DNA from: Planctomycetota bacterium
GTDB lineage: Bacteria > Planctomycetota > UBA8742 > UBA2392
NCBI GenBank assembly: GCA_003576915.1
Contig: QEVF01000014.1
Coordinates: forward strand, 1-64,000
Length of the DNA stretch: 64,000 nt
Reading direction: 5' to 3'
Below, piece by piece: positions 51,278 to 60,246 of this stretch (the first letter of the stretch is position 1; each line of letters opens with the position of its first letter). The notes below the pieces were generated by a model. The model saw only the letters and a list, made by a program, of their open reading frames with translations. It made no database searches and was not told the DNA's origin. Position numbers and translations under genes: made by a program.

Positions 51278-52228
51278 TCAGACGTCCACCACCATGCCTT
51301 CGCGAGTGGCGAACACCTCGACGCCGGGAATCTCGCGCTTGGCCAGCGCGGCGTACTTCTCCATCAAACGGTCGAGATCGTCGTCGGTTCGGGTGGGATC
51401 GTGGTGGGTCAGGGCAAGCTTTTTGACCTTGGCCCGCTTGGCCAGCCCGATGTTGTACTCGAAGGTGCTGTGGCCCCAGCCGCGCTTGGAGGTGTGAGGC
51501 TTGCCCGGCTGCCCGTTGTACTCGGCCTCGGTGTACGTGGTGTCGATCACCAGCAGATCGACGCCCTCGCAGAATTCGATGAAGCGGTCGTTCATGAGTT
51601 CAACGAGGGCGCGGGCTTCGGTGTCCGTACTTTCGCCGCCGGGACTGTTGGTGTCGTAGTAGGGTTCGTGGTCGCCGGTGAAGATGAACTTCTTGCCGTC
51701 GGCTTCAAGCTTGTAGGCCAGGCAGAACACCGGGTGATTGGTGATCTTGAGGTGGACGGTGACTTCGGGCGTCAGTTTGAAGTGCCCCTCGACGCCGCCT
51801 TCGCGGTGCTTGAAGAGATCGTTGAAGTCGAAGTACTTCACCGTGTCGTCGAGCATGGTGTTCTCGACGGGGAAGTAGCTGTAGGTCATCTGGTCACGCA
51901 TCACGCGTTCAAAACTCTTGCCGTGATGGAGGGGGCCGATGCCGTAGACCTCAATCTGCGAGCCGGGCACGTAAATCGGCACGAAGAACGGAAAGCCGTG
52001 GATGTGGTCCCAGTGCGTGTGGGTAACCAGCATGCGGATGTCATAGGGGGGCTTGACGGACTTCATCAGGTGGTCGGACAGTTCGCGCACGCCCGTGCCG
52101 GCATCCAGCACAATGAGGGGGCCTGATTCGCGCAGCACCTGGAGGCAGGTGGTGTTGCCGCCGTAACGGGCGGTCTTGGGCCCCGGTGTGGGCAGGCTTC
52201 CGCGAACTCCCCAGAATTTCACCTTCAT
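51278..52228 (-). CDS. Metallo-beta-lactamase fold hydrolase
   Basis: Protein of 316 residues from ATG 52228 (MKVKFWGVRGSLPTPGP), the usual beginning of the subgroup with the GVRGS start, typical of ribonuclease Z or phosphodiesterase-like members. Metal-binding motifs: THTHWDHIHG (H-x-H-x-D-H), then NHPVFCLAYKLEADGKKFIF with TGDHEPYYD (later Asp/His), and ALTHHDP near the end. It binds two metal ions and probably hydrolyses a phosphodiester or ester; no substrate can be named. A 68-nt gap separates it from the radical SAM gene on the same strand. Confidence 0.9.
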   Translation of the reverse strand: MKVKFWGVRGSLPTPGPKTARYGGNTTCLQVLRESGPLIVLDAGTGVRELSDHLMKSVKPPYDIRMLVTHTHWDHIHGFPFFVPIYVPGSQIEVYGIGPLHHGKSFERVMRDQMTYSYFPVENTMLDDTVKYFDFNDLFKHREGGVEGHFKLTPEVTVHLKITNHPVFCLAYKLEADGKKFIFTGDHEPYYDTNSPGGESTDTEARALVELMNDRFIEFCEGVDLLVIDTTYTEAEYNGQPGKPHTSKRGWGHSTFEYNIGLAKRAKVKKLALTHHDPTRTDDDLDRLMEKYAALAKREIPGVEVFATREGMVVDV

Positions 52229-52296
52229 GCTCAGCCCCGCTCGCTCGGTGGGATTATCGCAAAGCGCGCGGCGGGAGCATAGCAGGAACAAGCCGC

Positions 52297-53319
52297 CTAG
52301 GAAATTGCCGCCGGTGTGGCCCACTTCGGGTCGCGCCAGTCCGGCACGCAGAAGTCCTTGCCGCTGCCGAAGTCCTCGCTGAATTCCTGCACATAGCCCG
52401 CGCTCAGGCCGAGTTCTTCGAGCCAGGCCACCGCCTCCTGGTACTCTTCTCTGGTGATGCCGCGCGCAATCTCCGCAAAGCGGCCGGCCCGATTGGTCGG
52501 AAAGTACTGCGCCATGAGACTGACCGCCATATGCGGTGAAATGGCCGCCAACTCCTCCAGAACCCGCCGCGTTTTCGCCACGTTGTTGGGCATGATCAGA
52601 TGCCGCACCAGCACGCCCCGCCAGGCGATTCTGGCGTCGTCCGTCGCGATAGCGCCCACCTGCCGGTACATCTCAGCGATGGCGCGGCTGGCCGCGCTGA
52701 AGTAACCCGCCCGGATGGCTTTGGTGGCGGGGTCAAGCCTGCCGAAGGCGCTGTAGCGCAGGCCGGCATGGTCGTCTCCGTACTTCAGGTCAGGCAGGTA
52801 GACGTCAATGATACCGTCCAGCAGGCGCAGGGTTTCCACGCTGTCATAGCCATTGGTGTTGTAGACGAAGGGCAGGTGGAAGCCGCGCGGGATGGCGAGT
52901 TCCAGCGCGTGAACCACGGGTGCGACGTAATGCGTGGGCGTGACGAGGTTGATGTTGTGGCAGCCCTGGGCCTGAAGGTCGAGGAAGGCCTCAGCGAGGC
53001 GTTGGGGCGTCCAGTCTTCGCCCACGCCCTGCTGGCTGATCTCCCAGTTCTGGCAGAAGGCGCAGCGGCCGGTGCAGTTGGTGAAGAACACCGTGCCGGA
53101 GCCTTGGGTGCCTGTAATGCAGGGCTCTTCGCCGAAGTGAGGTTTGGCCTGGGCGACGCGTGCGAGCTGGGTCGAACGGCAGAAGCCATTTCCCTTTTGG
53201 AAGCGATTGACGCCGCAGGCGCGCGGGCAGGTGTCGCAGGCCGCAAGCTTTGCATAGAGCGCTTGGCGGCGGCGCGTCAGTTCGCCGCTGGCGTGAAGTT
53301 GAAGGTATCGGCGCTGCAT
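52297..53319 (-). CDS. Radical SAM protein of the pyruvate formate-lyase activase-like (PflX/AmmeMemo) type
   Basis: Protein of 340 residues from ATG 53319 (MQRRYLQLHASGELTRRRQA). An N-terminal region with extra Cys (CDTCPRACGVNRF and NGFCRS) precedes the radical SAM motif CTGRCAFCQNWEIS near residue 94 (C-x3-C-x2-C). Then NINLVTPTHYV and VYNTNGYDSVETL are characteristic of the PflX (putative PFL-activating) family. It may install a glycyl radical on an unknown partner or act on another substrate; no glycyl-radical enzyme is nearby. It is transcribed with the TauE-like permease upstream (45 nt gap). Confidence 0.9.
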   Translation of the reverse strand: MQRRYLQLHASGELTRRRQALYAKLAACDTCPRACGVNRFQKGNGFCRSTQLARVAQAKPHFGEEPCITGTQGSGTVFFTNCTGRCAFCQNWEISQQGVGEDWTPQRLAEAFLDLQAQGCHNINLVTPTHYVAPVVHALELAIPRGFHLPFVYNTNGYDSVETLRLLDGIIDVYLPDLKYGDDHAGLRYSAFGRLDPATKAIRAGYFSAASRAIAEMYRQVGAIATDDARIAWRGVLVRHLIMPNNVAKTRRVLEELAAISPHMAVSLMAQYFPTNRAGRFAEIARGITREEYQEAVAWLEELGLSAGYVQEFSEDFGSGKDFCVPDWRDPKWATPAAIS

Positions 53320-53364
53320 GGCCGACGATTGTCTGCCCCGGGCGCCCGGCACGCCACGGAAAAC

Positions 53365-54138
53365 TCAAATCAGGCCCGCGCCCAGCGCCAGCGAGATGAC
53401 CACGAGCATGGCGCTGACCAGAAGCTGGACAAAGCGCAGCGTCACCTTCTTCATCAGTTTGGCGCCGCCAAAGGCACCGAGAAAGGCGGCGATGATGGCC
53501 GCCAGCAGCAGGGCCGCATTCTGTTCGAGATCAGCCCAGGCGAAGGTTGCTCCATAAACGCCAAGTCGGGCAAAGTCCACGAGGCAGGCAATGACCACGC
53601 CACTGGCGATGAAGGCCTCCTTCTGCAGCCCGCAGCGCAGCAGAAAGGCGCTGCGAAGGGCGCCCTGATGGCCTGAAAGTCCGCCCAGAAAGCCCGAAAT
53701 CAGACCTCCCAGGGGGAGGAACTTCCGATCGACGCTCCAGCGCGAGAAGGCCGGCAGGACCTCGAGGATTGCGAAGATGCCGATGACAAACGCCAGCACC
53801 AGCTTCACGGGGCTGATCTGGCATTGGCGCCCCGCCAGTTCGTAACTGGCAAGGGGTTGCACGTGGGCCAATGAAACCAGCAGCCAGGCGCCGGCGAAGG
53901 CCGCCAGCAGCGCCGGCACCCCAAAGCGCAGCACGACGGGGCCATGGGCCTGGCGTCCGAGCAGCGCCAGTTTGAACAGGTTATTGAGCAGATGGACCAC
54001 GGCCGTGAGCGCCACGGCAACGTCGACAGGAAAGAAGAGTGCGAAGGCCGGCATCAGAATGGTGCCCAGGCCAAAGCCGGAGAACAACGTCAGGGCCGAG
54101 GCCGCCAGGGCCACGAGGGGCACGACAACGTATTCCAT
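53365..54138 (-). CDS. TauE/SafE-family membrane permease
   Basis: Protein of 257 residues from ATG 54138 (MEYVVVPLVALAASALTLFS). About eight membrane segments in two halves, as in TauE/SafE proteins, with GFGLGTILMPAFALFFPVDV near the start of the first half and GGLISGFLGGLSGHQGALRS at the start of the second. The family exports or imports sulfite, sulfoacetate and other organic anions. Nothing next to it names the substrate. 89 nt downstream of the coiled-coil protein stop at 54228 on the same strand. Confidence 0.88.
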   Translation of the reverse strand: MEYVVVPLVALAASALTLFSGFGLGTILMPAFALFFPVDVAVALTAVVHLLNNLFKLALLGRQAHGPVVLRFGVPALLAAFAGAWLLVSLAHVQPLASYELAGRQCQISPVKLVLAFVIGIFAILEVLPAFSRWSVDRKFLPLGGLISGFLGGLSGHQGALRSAFLLRCGLQKEAFIASGVVIACLVDFARLGVYGATFAWADLEQNAALLLAAIIAAFLGAFGGAKLMKKVTLRFVQLLVSAMLVVISLALGAGLI

Positions 54139-54227
54139 GGACGCAGTGTGGCGACCAGGCGCGGCTATGCAAGCAAAAGCACGGGCGGCTCCGCAGAGGG
54201 AGCCGCCCGGGGATGTTGCGGGGTTGG

Positions 54228-55142
54228 CTACTTGGGCTTGTCGCCGTCCGCGCGCGGCGCTTCCTTGCCTTTCTTCTGGATCTCGCGGTTGAACTTCTCC
54301 CACATGCCGCGGTACTTGGAGGGTTCACCCCCGCTTTCGCTGCTGGAGCTGCCGTCGCCCATTTCCTTCTTCTTCTTGTCGGCGGCAAAGCCGTCACCTT
54401 CGCGCTTGGTGTAGTCGTCCTTGGTTTCGTCCGGCGGAACCTTGCCTTCGCCGGGCTGATACTCCTTCTCGGCGTTCTTGCCCTGGCCGGGCTGGTTCTG
54501 GGGGTCGCCCTTGTCTTTGGGGTCCTTGGTCTTCTGGTCGTTGTTTTCCGGCTTTTCGCCCTTTCCCTGGCCCTGCTGGCGCAGCTGCTGGGCGATATTG
54601 ATGGACTCGTCGACCTTCTCGCCGGCCTTCTCGGTTGCTTCGCGCTGCTTCTTGAGGGTCTCGGCCAGCTTGCGCTCGGCTTCCTGCTGGCTCTTGAGGA
54701 CCTTCTCCATGGCCTCTTCGCTCTGGGCCAGTTTCTTGAGAAGTTCAGGGGACTTCTTGAGCAGTTCCTTGAGGGCGTCCTGGCTTTCGGCGATCTTCTT
54801 GATTTCGTCGGCACTCTTGCCGGTAGCCTCGGCGGCCTCTTCAGGGTGGTTGCGCAGGTACTCGCGCAGGCCTTCGGGCACTTCATCAATCTCGCCTTTG
54901 GCCATCTTCTCGCGCAAGGCCTTGATGCGCTCGGCCAGCACGTCAGCCTTGCCGCTGGGCAGCGACGCCTTGGCCAGTTCACGCTCGGCCTCCTCCATCT
55001 CCTTGGAGGCTTCTTTCATGAGCTTGTGAAGCTCCTTGAGCATTTCCTCCGTGGACTTCTCACCCTCCGGCGGCTGTTCCTGCGCAGCCAGAGGGGCGCC
55101 CAGCATGGAGGCAAAGGCAATGGCGAGGAGTATGCGCTTCAT
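54228..55142 (-). CDS. Secreted coiled-coil protein, small partner
   Basis: Protein of 304 residues from ATG 55142 (MKRILLAIAFASMLGAPLAAQ), with GGAGAG just upstream on the minus strand. After the signal peptide comes a long helical stretch (about 30-190) rich in Glu, Lys and Ala (EEMLKELHKLMKEASKEMEE, LKELLKKSPELLKKLAQSEE), then a low-complexity tail with many Gln, Gly and Lys (QQLRQQGQGKGEKPENNDQK). It has no catalytic motif. It is similar in composition to its upstream neighbour, the 1274-residue protein, and the two are probably expressed together; 74 nt lie between them. Confidence 0.8.
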   Translation of the reverse strand: MKRILLAIAFASMLGAPLAAQEQPPEGEKSTEEMLKELHKLMKEASKEMEEAERELAKASLPSGKADVLAERIKALREKMAKGEIDEVPEGLREYLRNHPEEAAEATGKSADEIKKIAESQDALKELLKKSPELLKKLAQSEEAMEKVLKSQQEAERKLAETLKKQREATEKAGEKVDESINIAQQLRQQGQGKGEKPENNDQKTKDPKDKGDPQNQPGQGKNAEKEYQPGEGKVPPDETKDDYTKREGDGFAADKKKKEMGDGSSSSESGGEPSKYRGMWEKFNREIQKKGKEAPRADGDKPK

Positions 55143-55216
55143 GGTTCTCTCCGGATAACTCATTCTACCTTCTGGAACGCCCTGACACCCGTGCCGGTTC
55201 CGGCCCTTTGCGGATA

Positions 55217-58200
55217 TCAGCGGCCTTCTTCTCCGCCGGGAATGCCCTTGCGAAGATCGTCCCAGATTTTCTTGAGGGCCGCCTGCTCGGCACTGTAGCG
55301 CTCGTAGAGCTTGCGGAAGTAATCGGGTAGGTCATCGCGGTTGTATTCCTTGGCGCGCTCGCCCAGATTGCGGATCTTTTCGCCCAATGCTTTCTGCTCC
55401 TCAAGCACCAGCTCCATCTCCGCGATCTTGGAAACAAGGGGCTCCGGTGCGGGCTGACCCTGGGGTTGCTGCTGCTGATCCTGCTTCTTCTTGTTGCGGT
55501 TCTCGGCCAGGCGCTTGCGCTCGTTCTCGACGGCCTTGAGCATGCGGTCGATCTTCTCGATCACCTCCTGCTGGTCGAGCTGGGTGCCCTCGCCGGTGTC
55601 GGGTTCGCGGCCTTCCAGATTGCCCAGAATGCCCAGCAGCAGGCGCTGGATCAGTTCCATGTTGCGGGTGAAGCCGCCGTAGTTGCCCTTCTTCAGGGCC
55701 TCGACTGCCTCGTCGCAGACCGAGCGCACCTCATCCTGGTCTTCATAGACCTTCTTGGCGCGGCGGCGCAGGGCGGCCGTCCAGCGTCCCTGCTGACGCT
55801 TGTCGAGGTCCACCTCCTGAGTGGAGCTGTTCACGGCCACCTGCTTCTCGCGCATGGCCTTGAGGCTTTCCTCGATGCTGACCAGCAACTGTTCCTGTTG
55901 CTGGCTAACGTACTGGTTCTTCTGCTCTTCCAGAGCTTTCTGGGCCTTTTGGAGTTCTTCCTCGGCCTTTTTCTGGTCCTGTTCGGCGTCACTGGAGTTC
56001 TGCTTGCCAAGCTTCTCCTTGGCCTTCTTCATCTCGCGCTGGGCAGCCTGGGCCGCCTGCTGCGCAGCGGGATTTTCAGCGTTCTTGGGGTCTTTGTTGA
56101 ACTCATCCATCTTCTCTTCGAGCTTCTTCTGGCGCTCCTCGAGTTCTTCGAACTTGCGGCGGTTCTCAGGCGTGATGGACTCGTTCTGGGCCTGCTGCAT
56201 CTTCTCGATGGCGTCATCGAGTTTCTTGGCAGCCTCGGCCTGCTTCTCCTGCGCCTGCTTGAGGTCGCCGCTCTTGAGGTTCTCAGCAGCCTTCTTCATC
56301 TCCTCTTCAGCCTGCTTCAGGTCGTCACGAGCCTGCTTTTCGGCTTCAGAAAGCTGGGGATTGGCCGCGCTGTCCTTGGCACCCTTTTCCACGGCTTCGC
56401 GGATGTCCTTGGCCTGCTTCTCCAGGTTCTCCTGATTCTCGGCCAGTTTCTTGGCGGCCTCCGCCTGCTGGCCCTCGACGGACTTGCGCTCCTGCTCAAG
56501 CTTCCGCATGGCCTCGTCCAGCTTCCTGGAAGCCTCGGACTGCTGCTTGGAGGCCTCGCCCATCTGCTGCTGCGCCTCGGAGGGCTGGTTCTCGCCCTGG
56601 GGGCTGCCCTGGGGATTGCGCGAGGCTTCGGCCGCCTTCTGCATCGCCTCGCCGGCCTTCTTCATGGCCTCGGCCGCATCCCTGGCGTCCTTGGCTGCGC
56701 CGGCGTTTCGCTCCTTCGATTCGGGGCTCTGGGAGTTCTTGGCCGCGTTCTCCATCTGTTCGCCGGCCTCCGACGCCCGGGACGACATGTCCTTCTGCTC
56801 CTGAGCCGCGGACTCCATGCCGCGCGCGCCGCGCTCGGCTTCGATGCGGCGCTTGAGGCCGTCTTTGGCGCGGGCAATCTGGTCAATGGCATCCTGCTCG
56901 CTGCGCACGCCTTCGCTGCCCTTTTCCTGCTCCATGGCGCGCGAGGCCTCGCCGGACTTCTCCGCGGCGTTCTTCATGCCTTCCTGCGCCTGGCGGGTAC
57001 CTTCCTTGGCGTCGGCGGCTTCTTCGAGGCGACGGGCCAGGTCTTCTGCGGTACGAGCCGCCTCCTTGGACTGGGGATTGCCGGCGGCTTCCGCCTGCTT
57101 CTGGAATGCGCGGGCGCGGTCGGCGGCGTCGCGCATGGTTTCGGCGCCGGGCTGATTGCCGCCTTCCATTTCCTTCTGGAGTTTCTCCAGGCTCTCATCG
57201 AGCTGGCGGGCGGTGTTGCGCAGGCGAGAGTCCTCTTCGTTGCGGAAGGGCTTCACGGCTTCGCGTGTCTTGTCCACGGCCTGCCTGATGCCTTCGCCGT
57301 CCGTCTTGGCCTCGGGCATGTCCTTCATTTCCTCAGCCAGCTTGTTGAGGTCCCGGGCGAGTTCCTTCTGGCGCTCCGCGGCCGACTTGTAGTCCGGCTT
57401 GCCTTCGGCGTTGGTGCCCTCCGTCTTCTTGAGCGACTCGGAAGCCTGCCGGAGGGATTCCAGGGCCTTGCCCATCTCGGCCTGGGCGTTTTCCGTCTGC
57501 GCCTTGGAAAGGGCCTCAGAGGCCCGCTCCATGGCACGCTGGGCCTCTTCCAGCTTTTCGACGGCGGCGTCAGCTTCGTTGGCTTCGCCCTTGTTGGCAG
57601 CTCCCTGCTGTTCGCGCTGGCGGGCGATTTCGTCGGCCAGGTTCTTCATGGCCTTTTCGAGCTTTTCGGCGTTTTCCTGGGCGTTGGACTGTCCTTCGCT
57701 GGCGGCCTTGACGTCTTTGTTCTCGAGAGCCTCCGGCCGCAGGGCCTCAGCGGCCTCCTTGAGCGACTTGGAGGACTCGGCCTGGGCCTTCTCGGCGGCG
57801 TCAGAGTCTCCGTTTTCCAGCGCCTTCTGCGCCTCCGCTGACTTTTCCTCGGCGTTCTTGAGGGCCTCGGCGGCCTTGCGGGCCTGGGCGGACTGGGGCG
57901 CCTTTTCCAGCGCGTCCTTGGCCTCTTTGATGGCCTCTCTGGCTTGCTGCTGCTCGTTCTTCAACGTCTCAAGGCGCTCCTTGGGCAAGGGCGTCTTGGC
58001 GCCCTGGCGCTCGGCGTTGGTACTGCGCGTTGCGCGGTAGGCCTCGCCCTGCTCTTCCTCCGCCTTCGTGATGGCGTCCAGCGCTTTCTGTTCGGGCTTC
58101 TGCGCCGCTTCTGCCGTGCGGTTGCGCACCGCCTGCTCGTCCTTCTGCAGGCGTTCGAGGTCCTTCATCACGTTGTCCAGCGCGGCCATGTTCTCGTCGC

Positions 58201-59041
58201 GCTGCTTGGCGTCGCGAGCCTCTTTCTCCAGTTTCTCGAGCTTCTCAAGGGCCTCTTCCAGCTTCTTGGTCTGGTCGCTGGCGGCTTTCTGCTCTTCCTC
58301 GCGGCGCTTCTCGAGGCGTTCCTTGGCCCGTTCCTGCTGCTCCTTGAGGGCCTTGAGGTCCTGGATCTGCTTGTCGATGGATTCGCGGCGCTTCTCAAGG
58401 TCGTTGGTCTGCTTGCGCAGTTCTTCCTGCTTCTCGCGCGCTTCGCGAGTCTTGCGCTCAAGATCCTGCATGCGCTGGGCGTTTTCGTTGTTGCGCAGGT
58501 CCGCCGTCTCCTTGCGGATGTCCTCCTGCTCCTTGCGCATGTCTTCGAGCGCCTTGATGCGGTCGTTGAGGTCGTTGATGCGCTCGTCTTCGCCCACCCG
58601 CGGGCCGTTCTCCAGCAGGTCGATAAGCTCGTCGATCTTTTTCTGAATCGTGTCGCCCAAGGCCATCGCGGTACGGACGTTGCCGTTGCGGATTTCTTCG
58701 TCCAGCTTCTCCATGTCCGTCTCAAGCCCCATTTCGCCCAGGCGCTTGAGCGTGGCCTGCAGTTGCGGCACCCGGCGTTGCTCGTTGAGGTCTTCACTGG
58801 CGGACATCTCCGTCAGAAGTTTCTCCAGCCTGTCGCGCAGGCCGGTCAACTGCTGCCGGATCGCCTTCTGCTTGGCGGCCAGCTTTTCCAGCTTCTCCTT
58901 GTCGCTGGCTTCCGTGGGGTCATCCTTGGATTTGTCCTGCGCGGTCAGCGGCGCACGGACCATCAGCGCCAAGGCAAAGAGGGCCAGGCAGCATACCAAG
59001 AGCTTATGCGCCAGAGACTTACGACGAAGCACGTCCATCAT
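55217..59041 (-). CDS. Giant secreted coiled-coil protein
   Basis: Protein of 1274 residues from ATG 59041 (MMDVLRRKSLAHKLLVCCLA); the next codon is also ATG. A signal peptide or N-terminal anchor (about 10-35, ending PLTAQ) leads to a continuous helical region that covers nearly all of the rest: Glu, Lys, Ala and Gln dominate, with few Pro, Cys or aromatic residues. Heptad-like runs recur (EKLEKLEKEARDAKQRDENM, KAKEKLGKQNSSDAEQDQKK). The end is Gln-rich (KKKQDQQQQPQGQPAPEPLV) and finishes in a more folded helical part (LPDYFRKLYERYSAEQAALK). It resembles the coiled-coil region of DUF4175-type envelope proteins only in composition. A structural or cell-surface role is likely; a 180-nm-scale rod is possible if it were one helix. 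Confidence 0.8.
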   Translation of the reverse strand: MMDVLRRKSLAHKLLVCCLALFALALMVRAPLTAQDKSKDDPTEASDKEKLEKLAAKQKAIRQQLTGLRDRLEKLLTEMSASEDLNEQRRVPQLQATLKRLGEMGLETDMEKLDEEIRNGNVRTAMALGDTIQKKIDELIDLLENGPRVGEDERINDLNDRIKALEDMRKEQEDIRKETADLRNNENAQRMQDLERKTREAREKQEELRKQTNDLEKRRESIDKQIQDLKALKEQQERAKERLEKRREEEQKAASDQTKKLEEALEKLEKLEKEARDAKQRDENMAALDNVMKDLERLQKDEQAVRNRTAEAAQKPEQKALDAITKAEEEQGEAYRATRSTNAERQGAKTPLPKERLETLKNEQQQAREAIKEAKDALEKAPQSAQARKAAEALKNAEEKSAEAQKALENGDSDAAEKAQAESSKSLKEAAEALRPEALENKDVKAASEGQSNAQENAEKLEKAMKNLADEIARQREQQGAANKGEANEADAAVEKLEEAQRAMERASEALSKAQTENAQAEMGKALESLRQASESLKKTEGTNAEGKPDYKSAAERQKELARDLNKLAEEMKDMPEAKTDGEGIRQAVDKTREAVKPFRNEEDSRLRNTARQLDESLEKLQKEMEGGNQPGAETMRDAADRARAFQKQAEAAGNPQSKEAARTAEDLARRLEEAADAKEGTRQAQEGMKNAAEKSGEASRAMEQEKGSEGVRSEQDAIDQIARAKDGLKRRIEAERGARGMESAAQEQKDMSSRASEAGEQMENAAKNSQSPESKERNAGAAKDARDAAEAMKKAGEAMQKAAEASRNPQGSPQGENQPSEAQQQMGEASKQQSEASRKLDEAMRKLEQERKSVEGQQAEAAKKLAENQENLEKQAKDIREAVEKGAKDSAANPQLSEAEKQARDDLKQAEEEMKKAAENLKSGDLKQAQEKQAEAAKKLDDAIEKMQQAQNESITPENRRKFEELEERQKKLEEKMDEFNKDPKNAENPAAQQAAQAAQREMKKAKEKLGKQNSSDAEQDQKKAEEELQKAQKALEEQKNQYVSQQQEQLLVSIEESLKAMREKQVAVNSSTQEVDLDKRQQGRWTAALRRRAKKVYEDQDEVRSVCDEAVEALKKGNYGGFTRNMELIQRLLLGILGNLEGREPDTGEGTQLDQQEVIEKIDRMLKAVENERKRLAENRNKKKQDQQQQPQGQPAPEPLVSKIAEMELVLEEQKALGEKIRNLGERAKEYNRDDLPDYFRKLYERYSAEQAALKKIWDDLRKGIPGGEEGR

Positions 59042-59131
59042 GACTGACCCCTCGGTGTGACACATGCACGCGCCCGTCAGGGGCGCCTGCCTACTATTAC
59101 GCGGCCCGGGGGCCCCTTGTTCGAAGAAAAA

Positions 59132-59494
59132 TCAAGAAGCCCTGAGGGCAAACTCCGCAATGGAGTTCCCCTTGGACGATATGCCACACTTGATGCGTGT
59201 CAGGTCCTGCTCGGCGGGCCTCAGCTCAATGTCAAAGTTCAGTTCCTGGCCGGGGCCCACAGGCTGCTTGAAGACGGCGCGGGTGACTTCGCGCAGGGCA
59301 AGGGTCCTTCCCAGGGCGCGGCCGGCCAGGCGCAGGGCGATGTCAATCTGTACGACTGCGGGCACGATGGGGTCGTCGGGAAAGTGGCCCTCGAAGAAGA
59401 ACTCGCTTCCCGCAAAACAAAGTGTGGCCCGAACCCCCTGAGGGGCGGCGTCAAACTTCACCGTAGCTTGATCGAGGGTGCGATTCAGATTCAT
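59132..59494 (-). CDS. FabZ/ApeI-like hotdog-fold dehydratase
   Basis: Protein of 120 residues with one hotdog domain. FFEGHFPDDPIVPAVVQID (about 32-50) matches the FabA/FabZ motif f-x-G-H-F-P-x-x-P-(v/i)-x-P, including the catalytic His of this family; the second catalytic acid normally lies further on, and no clear match to FabZ's E-x-x-A is seen (ALRLAGRALGRT). It is shorter than FabZ (150) and closer in size to ApeI/ApeP dehydratases of aryl polyene clusters. It should dehydrate a 3-hydroxyacyl-ACP. It is the last gene of a group with a lipoprotein, an MMPL exporter and FabG. Confidence 0.82.
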   Translation of the reverse strand: MNLNRTLDQATVKFDAAPQGVRATLCFAGSEFFFEGHFPDDPIVPAVVQIDIALRLAGRALGRTLALREVTRAVFKQPVGPGQELNFDIELRPAEQDLTRIKCGISSKGNSIAEFALRAS

Positions 59495-59511
59495 AGTTGC
59501 CTGCCGTGGGC

Positions 59512-60246
59512 TCAGCGCTCGGGCCGGAAAGTCCGCTCGGGCCAGGGGGCCGGGCGTTGGACCAGTTCATTGATCCTGAGGGTCAGCTTGTAAGGGTAAG
59601 AGCCGGATTGCCTGCCGCTGTCATGCAGCACGATGACCTGAGGATATCTCAACCCGTCGGCCGTCCACTCATAGTTATCGAGTGCGTAAAGGCGCCCGGC
59701 TTCATCATGCAGCTCGGCGCGGTCCAGCAGCAGGTCCTGATTCAGGGCGGCCAAATTGGCGCGCAGGGTGAAGCGGGGCGTGTTGCCCTCAAGCCGATGG
59801 CAGGAGTTCCGCGTCGAGGCACTGGGCACCCCTTTGAAGCCATCAAGGAATACGCGCTGGATGTCGCGGGAGATCTGCGCCACGGCCTGGTCGCTCATTT
59901 CGTCGCCCTTGAAGATGACGTGGTCGCCGGTTTCATCGCGCGCGAGATCAAAGATCTTGAGCCCCTGCTCGGTCATGCCCTGAAGGCGAAAGCGCCCCGG
60001 CCGCTGGACAATCAGAAGGGCGCTGAAAGTGCGTGTGACCGGGCCGAAGTCCAGCGTCACGGTCTGGCTGCTTTTGAACTGGGCCGGCCAGCGGTTGTTG
60101 TAAGCCTCAACCAGGCGGGCCAGGGGAACTTCCGTGGCGGGCCCGCGGGGTTCGAGGCGGCGATAGGGTTCAGGCTGGGCACAGGCGCCCAGGCTGAGGG
60201 CCGCGAAGGCCAGGCCCAAAGCGATTATGGCGCGGCGGCTAAACAT
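59512..60246 (-). CDS. LolA/LolB-like lipoprotein of the polyene cluster (DUF3261-like)
   Basis: Protein of 244 residues. Signal and lipobox: MFSRRAIIALGLAFAALSLGAC, with Cys at 22. The mature protein is beta-rich with alternating patterns (SSQTVTLDFGPVTRTFSALL, RFRLQGMTEQGLKIFDLARD, YALDNYEWTADGLRYPQVIV), as in LolA/LolB-like lipid-binding folds. A DUF3261 lipoprotein of this size is a standard member of aryl polyene clusters, next to the MMPL exporter as here. Its start overlaps the MMPL gene end by 8 nt. Family assignment rests on size, lipobox and position; homology was not tested. Confidence 0.75.
   Translation of the reverse strand: MFSRRAIIALGLAFAALSLGACAQPEPYRRLEPRGPATEVPLARLVEAYNNRWPAQFKSSQTVTLDFGPVTRTFSALLIVQRPGRFRLQGMTEQGLKIFDLARDETGDHVIFKGDEMSDQAVAQISRDIQRVFLDGFKGVPSASTRNSCHRLEGNTPRFTLRANLAALNQDLLLDRAELHDEAGRLYALDNYEWTADGLRYPQVIVLHDSGRQSGSYPYKLTLRINELVQRPAPWPERTFRPER

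Noticed and set aside
55466..57841. Leu-rich plus-strand frame of about 790 codons opposite the giant coiled-coil gene
   Set aside because: Antisense reading of Glu, Lys and Gln codons yields Leu and Phe, which explains the apparent membrane-like composition. The minus strand has the signal peptide, the continuous coiled coil and consistent codon use.
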